Assembly: GCF_011300875.1 (NCBI RefSeq)
Contig: NZ_CP049862.1
Coordinates: 1,054,001-1,118,000 of the forward strand
Reading direction: 5' to 3'
Source: Sanguibacter sp. HDW7
GTDB taxonomy: Bacteria > Actinomycetota > Actinomycetes > Actinomycetales > Cellulomonadaceae
DNA: 64,000 bases
The position numbers and the translations under genes were made by a program. Positions 1 through 6,618 of the stretch are shown here, one piece after another (the first letter of the stretch is position 1; every line of letters begins with the position of its first letter). The notes beneath the pieces are model-generated. The model searched no databases, was not told the DNA's origin, and saw only the letters and a program-made list of their open reading frames with translations.

Positions 1-31
1 CTCCAAGCAGAAGCGGCCCGACGCAGGCCGT

Positions 32-493
32 GTGCCCGTCAAGCAGCTCGTCGCGAGCAACAAGAAGGCGCGCCACGACTACACGATCGAGGACGTCTAC
101 GAGGCCGGCCTCGTCCTCACGGGCACCGAGGTCAAGGCGCTGCGTGCCGGCCGCGCGTCGCTCGTCGACGCGTTCATCCACGTCGACCGTGGCGAGGCGT
201 GGCTCGAGCACGCGCACATCTCGGAGTACGCGCAGGGCACGTGGACCAACCACGCGCCGCGACGCAAGCGCAAGCTGCTGCTCCACAAGAACGAGATCGT
301 CCGCCTGCAGAACGACGTCCAGGCGAAGGGCATGTCGATCGTGCCCCTGCAGATCTACTTCCTCGACGGCCGCGCCAAGGTCGAGATCGCGCTCGCGCGC
401 GGCAAGAAGGAGTACGACAAGCGCCAGACGCTCCGTGAGCGTCAGGACAACCTCGAGGCGCACCGCGCGATGCGGCGCCGCGACCACGACTGA
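32..493 (+). CDS. smpB: SsrA-binding protein SmpB (5' end uncertain)
   Basis: SmpB binds tmRNA and delivers it to stalled ribosomes in trans-translation. The protein has the family core: an N-terminal [10 protein letters not shown] segment, the [16 protein letters not shown] block, a [18 protein letters not shown] block and a basic C-terminal tail (about residues 130-153) that becomes helical in the ribosomal A site. The GTG at 32 gives 153 aa, but the frame stays open upstream to base 2 with SmpB-like basic residues ([10 protein letters not shown]), so the true start may lie just outside the window. The tmRNA gene follows by about 120 bp, the classic actinobacterial pairing. Identity is certain; only the start is in doubt. 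Confidence 0.96.
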   Translation: MPVKQLVASNKKARHDYTIEDVYEAGLVLTGTEVKALRAGRASLVDAFIHVDRGEAWLEHAHISEYAQGTWTNHAPRRKRKLLLHKNEIVRLQNDVQAKGMSIVPLQIYFLDGRAKVEIALARGKKEYDKRQTLRERQDNLEAHRAMRRRDHD

Positions 494-611
494 CGGTCGT
501 GGCCGGTCGAAATACCGTGGGGCTCCGCGGTGTTCATCGACTACAGTGGGACTCGTTCGTCAGGCTCGCCCCTCGGGGTGGCGCCCGCGGGCGTTGCTTG
601 ACAACTTCACA

Positions 612-979
612 GGGGGTGATCGGTTTCGACGGTGGTCGTGCTTCGAGAAGAAGCGGGCCGAGGATGCAGACTTATCTCGTAAACGATGTCTGCAAACCTA
701 TAGGTGCCGATTCCAAGCGCACCGACTTCGCCCTCGCCGCCTGAGCGAGCCTCGAAGTCCGTCAGTCCGGGCTAGCTTCCGTCCCGGGTCCTGGCGTCAT
801 CCAGGAAGCCACTGCTCGCGTCGTTCGTCGCTGACGACGCGGGGACTCTTAGGCGACTGGGCCTGTCAGCTGAGCGTCTGCTCGAGGGCTGGGGCCGAGA
901 AAATCCACTAGCAGACTGCGCCCGGAGAAGATCTGGATACGCGTCACCGGACCGGGGTTCGATTCCCCGCACCTCCACC
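612..979 (+). ncRNA. ssrA: tmRNA (SsrA)
   Basis: The acceptor 5' strand GGGGGTG at 612-618 pairs with CACCTCC at 970-976, the tRNA-like D region follows (TGATCGGTTTCGAC), and a T-arm with loop TTCGATT lies at about 955-969. The resume codon is GCC at 706, and the tag reads ADSKRTDFALAA followed by TGA at 742-744; the ALAA end is the ClpXP/ClpAP degron and the tag resembles the mycobacterial ADSHQRDYALAA. The genomic 3' end reads ACCC rather than ACCA, so CCA appears to be added after transcription. I could not place a convincing promoter: a TTGACA at 598-603 lies too close to the 5' end to act as its -35 box. The RNA works with the adjacent smpB product. Confidence 0.95.
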
Positions 980-986
980 CTTGTGA

Positions 987-1023
987 ACGAAGGGCCCCTC
1001 GCCGACGGCGAGGGGCCCTTCGT
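987..1023 (+). terminator. Terminator of ssrA
   Basis: A perfect 17-bp stem (987-1003 with 1007-1023) closes a GAC triloop ten bases after the tmRNA 3' end. The stem is very GC-rich and lacks a T-tract, as is common in actinomycetes. Confidence 0.85.
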
Positions 1024-1061
1024 CGTGCTGTTGCTGAGTCGAGCTGTCGGGCACTTGAGCC

Positions 1062-1139
1062 GTCGTGCTGTCGTACCCGACCCCTTCCGCGACTGATGCT
1101 GTTGTGCTGTCGTACCGGGACCCCTCTCGCGACTGATGG
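1062..1139 (+). repeat. Two-copy direct repeat of about 34 bp
   Basis: Two imperfect direct copies, at about 1065-1098 and 1104-1138, share GTGCTGTCGTACC and CGCGACTGATG. They lie between the ssrA terminator and the palindrome array. No open frame in this stretch looks coding. Confidence 0.6.
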
Positions 1140-1195
1140 CCGGCTTCCCCTCGCCCGAAGAGGGCGGGGCGCCAATCGTCGGGAGGTGAAGTGGC

Positions 1196-1500
1196 TCGAT
1201 AGCCCATCCGTGCGCGCGACGCGCATGGATCGGCTATCGAACGAAGGAGCTCGAGGGACGAGGTTCGTCGATAGCAGATCGTTGCACGTGAGGCGTACGG
1301 ATCGCCTATCGAGCGAGGCTGGCGGTCGGGGGAGGTGGACGGATCGGCTATCGAGCGAGCGCGGTGGTCGAACGCGGCGCGTCGATAGCAGGCTCGTCGG
1401 CGGTAGGCGCACGGATCGGCTATCGGACCACTAGGTGCGATGGGTCGTGCGCGTCGATCGGCGTGTCGGACCCTTGTGGTGCATCGATCGGCTACCGGGC
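1196..1500. repeat. Nested-palindrome (REP-like) array A
   Basis: This gene-free stretch (about 1024-1543) contains 43-45-bp palindromes with outer arms CGATAGC-GATC and GATC-GCTATCG around a CACGTG-like centre. Near-complete copies lie at 1196-1240, 1268-1312 and 1382-1427; a lone right arm lies near 1339-1354 and a decayed copy at about 1453-1500. The first two start 72 bp apart, the same period as in array B at 44.9-45.2 kb. The palindromes would fold as long hairpins in RNA or cruciforms in DNA. No promoter or coding signal is evident. Confidence 0.8.
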
Positions 1501-1543
1501 CGCGAGGTGGGGGCCACGGGGTGAGGGACCGCGGAGCTGGGGA

Positions 1544-1978
1544 TCACTGTGATGGGGGACGGCCTCGGCGGGGGATCGGGGCCGCGTCGCGCGGGGCTCG
1601 GCCCGCGCGCTTGAGCGCCTCGCGGAGGATGACCTCGATCTGCGCGTTGACCGAGCGGAGGTCGTCGTCGGCCCAGCGTGCGACGGCGTCGTGCACCGCG
1701 GGATCCAGGCGCAGCAGAACCTGCTTGCGCACCGCACGAGGCTTGGGTGCGGTGGTGTCGGGCGCTGCGGCACCCGACGCGTTCGCACCCGACGCGTTCG
1801 CACCCGACGCGTTCGCACCCGACGTGTTTGCAGCCGACGCGTCTGCACCCGACGCGTGCGCGCCTGGCGCGTCCACGCCCGACGCGCCCAGGTCTGACGG
1901 TCCTGGGCGCGGCGTCGCCGCAGTGCCCGGGGCGCTGGGGGCGTCCGGGTCCTGCGGCGGCGTCGGGGTGCTGGGCAT
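1544..1978 (-). CDS. Ribbon-helix-helix (Arc-type) DNA-binding protein with repeat-rich N-terminus
   Basis: The 144-aa protein has a C-terminal RHH domain at about residues 82-125 (KQVLLRLDPAVHDAVARW, then VNAQIEVILREALKRAG), the Arc/CopG/HicB-antitoxin fold that binds DNA as a dimer through a beta-ribbon. The first 75 residues are Ala/Pro/Gly-rich and include five-residue repeats (GANAS and variants) encoded by 15-bp tandem repeats. It starts 8 nt after the SPFH gene stop, so the two form one operon. A likely role is autoregulation through the palindrome at 2972-2987. A toxin-antitoxin antitoxin is an alternative, but no toxin gene is adjacent. Confidence 0.8.
   Translation of the reverse strand: MPSTPTPPQDPDAPSAPGTAATPRPGPSDLGASGVDAPGAHASGADASAANTSGANASGANASGANASGAAAPDTTAPKPRAVRKQVLLRLDPAVHDAVARWADDDLRSVNAQIEVILREALKRAGRAPRDAAPIPRRGRPPSQ
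1770..1859 (-). repeat. 15-bp coding minisatellite, about 6 units
   Basis: Tandem 15-bp units (plus-strand consensus GCACCCGACGCGTTC) sit inside the RHH gene and encode the GANAS pentapeptide. The first three or four units are nearly identical and later ones diverged. The unit length preserves frame, so copy number could change without destroying the protein. Confidence 0.85.
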
Positions 1979-1986
1979 GGGCGTCG

Positions 1987-2937
1987 TCAGTGGAGCGTGC
2001 CCGTGTTGACGATGGGCGTCGCGCGAGAGTCGCCGCAGAGGACGACGAGGAGGTTGGAGACCATCGCCGCACGACGCTCGTCGTCGAGCGTGACGACGGC
2101 GTCCCTCTCGAGGCGCTCGAGCGCGGTCTCGACCATGCCGACGGCGCCCTCGACGATCTTCTCGCGGGCCGCGATGATGGCGCCCGCCTGCTGGCGCTGG
2201 AGCATCGCCTGGGCGATCTCGGGCGCGTAGGCGAGGTGGGAGATGCGGGCCTCGACGATCTCGACCCCGGCGAGGGCGACACGCTCGGCGACCTCGTGCG
2301 CGAGCTCGGCGGAGACCTGGTCGGTCGAGCCGCGCAGCGTGGCCTCGCCCGCGTCGGCGTTGTCGTAGGGGTGCGACGTGGCGACGTGGCGGAGCGCCGC
2401 CTCGGCCTGGACCTCGACGAAGTCGACGAAGTCCTCGACCGCGAAGGTCGCGCGTGCGGTGTCGGCAACCTGCCAGACGACGATCGCCCCGATGTTCACG
2501 GGGTTGCCGTCGGCGTCGTTGACCTTGAGCTCGCTCGTCTCGAAGTTGCGCACGCGCACCGAGACGGTCTTGCGGGTCGAGAGCAGCGGCGTGAAGACGA
2601 GGCCTGTGCGACGGACGGTGCCGATGTAGCGGCCGAAGAACTGCACGACCTTCGTCTGCCCGGGGTTGACGATCGCGAGCGCGCTGAAGACGAGGACCGA
2701 GAAGACCGTGAGGAGCGAGCCGAGCACCGCGAAGAGGGCGATGAGGCCCGTGGCCTCGACGAACTCGATCGCGACGAACGACCCGACGGCGAGGACGAGC
2801 AGGAGGATGGCCGTCCCGAGGGCCGCCCAGCCGTTGGTCATGGTGACGGTGCGCTCGTCGATGTCGACGCGGACGCCGTCGTGGCCGACAGGGACGGTGC
2901 TGGGGGTGCCGCCGACGGACTCGTCGGTGTCGTTCAT
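1987..2937 (-). CDS. SPFH/Band 7 (stomatin-prohibitin-like) membrane protein
   Basis: SPFH proteins scaffold membrane microdomains as oligomers. Two membrane segments occupy about residues 35-85, followed by the Band 7 domain (residues ~85-260) with typical blocks VQFFGRYIGTVRRTGL, SVRVRNFETSELKVND and QVADTARATFAVEDF. A helical, Ala/Glu-rich stretch (EIAQAMLQRQQAGAIIAARE) corresponds to the oligomerisation coiled coil. I chose ATG 2937 (316 aa), with AGAAGGG upstream, over an in-frame ATG at 2973. It is the first gene of an operon with the RHH protein. The specific cellular role is unknown. Confidence 0.88.
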   Translation of the reverse strand: MNDTDESVGGTPSTVPVGHDGVRVDIDERTVTMTNGWAALGTAILLLVLAVGSFVAIEFVEATGLIALFAVLGSLLTVFSVLVFSALAIVNPGQTKVVQFFGRYIGTVRRTGLVFTPLLSTRKTVSVRVRNFETSELKVNDADGNPVNIGAIVVWQVADTARATFAVEDFVDFVEVQAEAALRHVATSHPYDNADAGEATLRGSTDQVSAELAHEVAERVALAGVEIVEARISHLAYAPEIAQAMLQRQQAGAIIAAREKIVEGAVGMVETALERLERDAVVTLDDERRAAMVSNLLVVLCGDSRATPIVNTGTLH

Positions 2938-2971
2938 GGTGGTGCCCTTCTCTTGTGGGTGAACCGCTAGC

Positions 2972-2987
2972 AAAGTGATATCACTTT
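2972..2987. promoter_or_regulatory. Perfect 16-bp palindrome, probable operator of the SPFH/RHH operon
   Basis: AAAGTGATATCACTTT is a perfect dyad 35 bp upstream of the SPFH start and is strikingly AT-rich against its surroundings. It contains two inverted TATCACT heptads, the WATCACW form bound by omega-type RHH repressors (known family biology). The obvious candidate binder is the RHH protein of the same operon; that link is inference. Confidence 0.7.
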
Positions 2988-3082
2988 TTGGGTCACGCGC
3001 GCCAGGGGGCGTCTATCGTGAGGTGCCGGGCCGGTCGTCGGTCGTGGCGAGGGCCGCAGTGGCCCGTGGAGAAGGAGGCTCG

Positions 3083-3466
3083 ATGCTCGTCGTCGGACTC
3101 GTGCTCGCAGTGCTCGCGGCGCTGCTGCACGTCTACATCTTCTGGCTCGAGTCCTTCGCGTGGACGACGTCGGCCCGCAGGGTCTTCGGGACGAGCGTCG
3201 AGGAGGCGGCGGCGACGCGCGAGCTCGCGTACAACCAGGGCTTCTACAACCTCTTCCTCGCGCTCGTGGCGCTCGTCGGCGTCGTCGTCGTCGCGGCGGG
3301 GGAGCGTGCTGTCGGCACGGCTCTCGTCCTCGCCGGCGTCGGTCCGATGCTCGCGGCGGCACTCGTCCTCGGCCTGTCCGGACCGGGGCGACGCGCCGCG
3401 GCGCTCGCGCAGGGCTCCCTGCCCGGTCTCGCGGTCGTCGCGATCGTGGTCGCGCTGATCGTCTGA
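3083..3466 (+). CDS. DUF1304 family membrane protein
   Basis: The 127-aa protein has four hydrophobic segments and the DUF1304 signature: AALLHVYIFWLESFAWTT near the N-terminus and YNQGFYNLFLALVALVG in the middle. I chose ATG 3083 because GGAGG lies 7 bases upstream; the longer open frame adds an unlikely basic leader. The function of the family is unknown. It converges with the metal/persulfide-type repressor gene, and the two stop codons lie within a 6-bp inverted repeat (3464-3482) that could be a small shared hairpin. Confidence 0.85.
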   Translation: MLVVGLVLAVLAALLHVYIFWLESFAWTTSARRVFGTSVEEAAATRELAYNQGFYNLFLALVALVGVVVVAAGERAVGTALVLAGVGPMLAAALVLGLSGPGRRAAALAQGSLPGLAVVAIVVALIV

Positions 3467-3479
3467 GGGGCGGCGGCCC

Positions 3480-3737
3480 TCAGGCGAGGGAGAGGAAGAG
3501 CTTCTCGAGGCGCTCGGTGCCCTCGGTGCCGTCGTCTGCGACGAGGCACTCGCGCATGCCGCCCGCGATGATCGCGAAGCCGGCGCGGTCGATCGCCTTG
3601 GCGGCGGCGGCGACCTGGACCATGACGTCCTCGCAGTCGCGACCTTCCTCGAGCATGCGGATGATGCCGCCGAGCTGGCCCTGCGCGCGCTTGAGGCGGC
3701 GGACGGCGGACTGGGTGGTCTCCTCGGGAAGCTGCAT
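3480..3737 (-). CDS. CsoR/RcnR/CstR-family repressor, CstR-like
   Basis: This 85-aa all-helical repressor has the family start (RRLKRAQGQLGGIIRMLEEGRDC) and Cys35 and Cys64. In copper-sensing CsoR the ligands are Cys-His-Cys with the His four residues before the second Cys; here that position is Gly60 (AGGMREC), so the Cu(I) site is incomplete. A Cys-Cys pair without the His is the CstR pattern for persulfide/polysulfide sensing. The divergent operon encodes a CoADR-rhodanese fusion, which fits sulfur rather than copper control. Family is firm; the persulfide ligand is inferred. Confidence 0.9.
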   Translation of the reverse strand: MQLPEETTQSAVRRLKRAQGQLGGIIRMLEEGRDCEDVMVQVAAAAKAIDRAGFAIIAGGMRECLVADDGTEGTERLEKLFLSLA

Positions 3738-3746
3738 GCGACGAGC

Positions 3747-3821
3747 ATACCCCCCGGGGTGTTTTGCGGATACCCCCGGGGGTGTGTATCGTCGTCGTGT
3801 CGGATGCCCGTGGGGGTATCC
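3747..3821. promoter_or_regulatory. Three CsoR/CstR-type operators in the divergent promoter
   Basis: Three G/C-tract dyads of the CsoR-family type (ATACCC...GGGTAT) occur: 3747-3762 (ATACCCCCCGGGGTGT), 3770-3785 (ATACCCCCGGGGGTGT) and 3802-3821 (GGATGCCC-4-GGGTATCC). They fill the space between the repressor start (3737) and the small Cys-rich gene (3848), so the repressor probably controls both directions. Confidence 0.85.
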
Positions 3822-3847
3822 ACCCCACGAACTCGAGGAGCCTCACC

Positions 3848-4027
3848 ATGTGCCGTCCCGTCGCCTGCGAGACCTGCGGAAAGACCACCTGGGCCGGCTG
3901 CGGCCAGCACGTCGACAGCGTCAAGGCCTCGGTCCCCGCCGGCCAGTGGTGCACGTGCGACCGCAACGCAGCCACCGCCGCACCCGCCGGTGAGGGCAAC
4001 TTCTTCTCGCGGCTCTTCGGCCGCTGA
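3848..4027 (+). CDS. Small Cys-rich protein, putative zinc/sulfur-binding
   Basis: The 59-aa protein has CETCGKTTWAGCGQHV near its start and a CTC motif at about residues 35-37, giving several Cys in two CxxC-like groups plus a His. I recognise the MCRPVxCxxCGKTTWAGCGQHV pattern as a widespread small protein without assigned function. The ATG is preceded by GAGGAG at proper spacing. It lies directly downstream of the operators and 14 bp before the CoADR-rhodanese gene, so it is probably co-expressed under sulfur or metal stress. Confidence 0.8.
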   Translation: MCRPVACETCGKTTWAGCGQHVDSVKASVPAGQWCTCDRNAATAAPAGEGNFFSRLFGR

Positions 4028-4041
4028 GCAGGGAGGCCGCG

Positions 4042-5697
4042 ATGACCGAGAACCGTCGTCCCCGCACCGTCATCGTCGGCGGCGTCGCCGGGGGCATGTC
4101 CGCAGCGACGCGCCTGCGCCGCCTCGACGAGCAGCGCGAGATCGTCGTCCTCGAGCGTGGCGAGCACGTCTCGTTCGCGAACTGCGGCCTGCCCTACCAC
4201 GTCGGCGGCGTCATCGAGGAGCGCTCAGCGCTCCTCCTCCAGACGCCCGAGAGCCTCCGCGCGCGCTTCGACCTCGACGTCCGCACCGGCCACGAGGTCG
4301 TGAGCATCGACCGCGCCGCCCGCACCGTCTCCGTCCGCACCGCCCTCGGCACCGAGGACATCGCGTACGACGAGCTCGTGCTCGCGACCGGAGCCGCCCC
4401 CGTGCGCCCCGGCCTGCCGGGAGCCGAGCGCGCCCACGTCCTGCGTGACGTCGCCGACGTCGACCGCATCGTCGCCGCACTCGCGGCCGGCGACGCGCCA
4501 CGGACCGCCGCAATCGTCGGCGCCGGCTTCATCGGCCTCGAGCTCGCCGAGAACCTCGAGCACCGCGGCCTCGACGTCACGCTCGTCGAGCTCGCCGACC
4601 AGGTGCTGCCGCCGCTCGACGCGGAGATGGCACGCCTCGTGCAGGACCGCCTCGAGGCCCACGGCGTCACCGTCCGCACCGGCTCGGCCGCGACCGCGGT
4701 CGAGGGTGACGATCTCGTCCTCGCCGACGGCTCCCGCATCCCTGCCGCCCTGCTCGTCATGGCCGTCGGCGTCACCCCCGAGTCGTGCCTCGCCCGCGAG
4801 GCCGGCCTCGAGACCGGCGCCCGCGGCGCCGTCCTCGTCGACGACGCCCAGCGCACGAGCGACCCGCACGTCTACGCCGTCGGGGACGTCGCCCTCAAGC
4901 GCGACGCGATCGACGACGCCGACACGTTCGTCCCGCTCGCTCAGACGGCCAACCGCCACGGCAGGCTCGTCGCCGACGCGATCGTCGGTCGCGAGGTTAC
5001 GGCCCTGCCCGTCCTCGGCACCGCGATCGTCGGCGTCTTCGGCCTCACCGCCGCAAGCACCGGCTGGTCCGAGAAGCGCGCCCGCGCCGCCGGCCGCGAC
5101 GTGCGCGTCGTCCACACGCACCCCGCCGACCACGCCGGCTACTACCCGGGCGCGAGCCCGATGGCGCTCAAGCTCGTCGTCGACCCCGCGACCGACGCGA
5201 TCCTCGGCGCGCAGGGCGTCGGCGAGGCCGGCGTCGACAAGCGCATCGACGTCATCGCGACCGCGATGCGCGGCAGCCTCACCGCCTCCGACCTCGCCGA
5301 TCTCGAGCTCGCGTACGCGCCGCAGTTCGGCTCCGCCAAGGACCCCGTCAACATGCTCGGCATGGTCGCGGAGAACCTCGCGACCGGCACGACACGCTCG
5401 CTGCAGTGGCACGAGCTCGACGACGCCCTCGCGGGCGGCGCCGTCCTCGTCGACGTCCGCACCGCGGAGGAGCACGCGGCCGGGTCCATCCCGGGCGCGC
5501 TCAACATCCCCGTCGACGACCTCCGCGCCCGCCACGGCGAGCTCGCCGGCCGCGCGATCGTCGTCCACTGCGCCGTCGGGCAGCGCGGGCACACCGCCGC
5601 GCGACTGCTCACGCAGCTCGGGCACCCGGCCGTCAACCTCGACGGCGGCTACCGCACCTGGTCCACTGCCTCGCGGACCGTCGCCGCGGCGGTCTGA
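4042..5697 (+). CDS. CoA-disulfide reductase/persulfide reductase with C-terminal rhodanese domain
   Basis: A 551-aa fusion. Residues 1-~450 are an FAD/NAD(P)H disulfide reductase of the CoADR/Npsr type: Rossmann motif VIVGGVAGGMSAA, active-site Cys48 in FANCGLPY, an NAD-binding IVGAGFIGLELAEN block, then the dimerisation domain. The last ~100 residues are a rhodanese domain (VLVDVRTAEEHAAGSIPGA) with catalytic Cys510 in CAVGQRG. Such fusions reduce CoA persulfides and polysulfides. GGGAGG precedes the ATG. With the CstR-like repressor it forms a persulfide-stress response unit. Confidence 0.93.
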   Translation: MTENRRPRTVIVGGVAGGMSAATRLRRLDEQREIVVLERGEHVSFANCGLPYHVGGVIEERSALLLQTPESLRARFDLDVRTGHEVVSIDRAARTVSVRTALGTEDIAYDELVLATGAAPVRPGLPGAERAHVLRDVADVDRIVAALAAGDAPRTAAIVGAGFIGLELAENLEHRGLDVTLVELADQVLPPLDAEMARLVQDRLEAHGVTVRTGSAATAVEGDDLVLADGSRIPAALLVMAVGVTPESCLAREAGLETGARGAVLVDDAQRTSDPHVYAVGDVALKRDAIDDADTFVPLAQTANRHGRLVADAIVGREVTALPVLGTAIVGVFGLTAASTGWSEKRARAAGRDVRVVHTHPADHAGYYPGASPMALKLVVDPATDAILGAQGVGEAGVDKRIDVIATAMRGSLTASDLADLELAYAPQFGSAKDPVNMLGMVAENLATGTTRSLQWHELDDALAGGAVLVDVRTAEEHAAGSIPGALNIPVDDLRARHGELAGRAIVVHCAVGQRGHTAARLLTQLGHPAVNLDGGYRTWSTASRTVAAAV

Positions 5698-5788
5698 CCG
5701 ACCCGCCCGACCGCACCTCCCCAGACCGACCGCGCCGTTCCCCTGCGGCGCCGGTCACGCACAGCGCGCTTCCCCTGGCGCGCGGTGC

Positions 5789-5824
5789 CCAGGAGCCTCG
5801 CTGCCACGGCAGCGAGGCTCCTGG
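5789..5824 (+). terminator. Terminator after the persulfide operon
   Basis: CCAGGAGCCTCGCTGCC at 5789-5805 is matched by its exact complement at 5808-5824, a near-perfect hairpin about 90 bp after the stop. The rest of 5698-5996 shows no coding signal; only a GGAGG box before the next gene stands out. Confidence 0.75.
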
Positions 5825-5996
5825 CATGTCGTCGCCCATCCGGGGCGCGGGGCCGCGGCCATAGACGGTCGCGGGGCCGCACCGTGGCCCTGCCCAGGGC
5901 CGCAACGTCACCCGGCCGTGGGTGCTGACGGGGTGGCACGCCCGCGCGCATGAGCGCAGGCTAGGACGGTACGTCGACGACGACCGGAGGCCCACG

Positions 5997-6425
5997 ATGA
6001 CCCTCACGCTCAACCCCTACCTCTCGTTCCGCGGCACGGCCCGCGAGGCGCTCGAGCACTACGTCCGCGTCTTCGGCGGGACGCTCACCCTCATGCCCTT
6101 CGGCGAGATGCCCGGGCACGCCTCTCCCGAGGAGGCCGAGTGGATCATGCACGGCCAGATCGACGGGATCGCGGGCGGGCTCACACTCATGGCGTCGGAC
6201 ACCCCGACGTCGATGGACCTCACCGTCGGCTCCGACGTGACGACCGCACTCACGGGCGACGACGAGGAGACCCTGCGCTCCTGGTGGGACGGCCTCGCCG
6301 ACGGCGGGACCGTGACGCTGCCGCTCGAGCAGGCGCCCTGGGGCGACTGGTACGGGCAGGTGACCGACAGGTTCGGCGCACGATGGATGGTCAACATCAC
6401 CGGGTCCGGGCAGATGTCGGACTGA
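5997..6425 (+). CDS. VOC-superfamily PhnB-like protein
   Basis: The 142-aa protein resembles the PhnB/3-demethylubiquinone-methyltransferase-like branch of the glyoxalase (VOC) fold: LNPYLSFRGTAREALEHYVRVFGGTLTLMPFGEMP, a hydrophobic middle with IMHGQI, and a C-terminal WGDWYGQVTDRFGARWMVNI. The start is ATG 5997 with GGAGG 7 bases upstream. The family has no single known reaction. It appears to be a single-gene unit. Confidence 0.85.
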   Translation: MTLTLNPYLSFRGTAREALEHYVRVFGGTLTLMPFGEMPGHASPEEAEWIMHGQIDGIAGGLTLMASDTPTSMDLTVGSDVTTALTGDDEETLRSWWDGLADGGTVTLPLEQAPWGDWYGQVTDRFGARWMVNITGSGQMSD

Positions 6426-6587
6426 ACCGGCGACTGGCGCCCCCGGGGCTGCACGGCACGAGACCGCGGCCCCGGGGTGCATCCTCGGCACCGTCGCGTC
6501 GGCCCGGGACGTCAGCCGGGCCGGTGCCGTTGGGTGCGGAGAGTCGAACTCCGGTCCGGCGGTGACCGGCGAGCTCGCCCGTGTCGG

Positions 6588-6618
6588 GAAGGACAGGGGA
6601 CGACGCCCGCTGTCCTTC
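6588..6618 (-). terminator. Hairpin at the end of the alkylation-repair operon
   Basis: GAAGGACAG (6588-6596) pairs with CTGTCCTTC (6610-6618), with further G:C pairing inside. The hairpin overlaps the alkA stop codon and probably ends the minus-strand operon. Confidence 0.6.

Noticed and set aside
598-603. TTGACA as the ssrA promoter -35 box
   Set aside because: Only 9 bases separate it from the mature tmRNA 5' end, too close for a -35 box.
849-1412. Minus-strand ORF over tmRNA and array A
   Set aside because: It reads through the tmRNA, terminator and palindromes, giving repetitive Arg/Ser peptide.
1196-1500. CRISPR array
   Set aside because: Units are palindromic with a 72-bp period, spacers are not unique, and no cas gene is present.
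1431-2468. Long Arg/Ser/Pro-rich open frames opposite the SPFH and RHH genes
   Set aside because: Composition is typical of shadow frames in GC-rich DNA and they lack ribosome-binding sites; the SPFH and RHH frames have clear domains.
3480-3737. Copper-specific CsoR
   Set aside because: The His ligand position is Gly and the controlled genes concern sulfur; kept as CstR-like instead.
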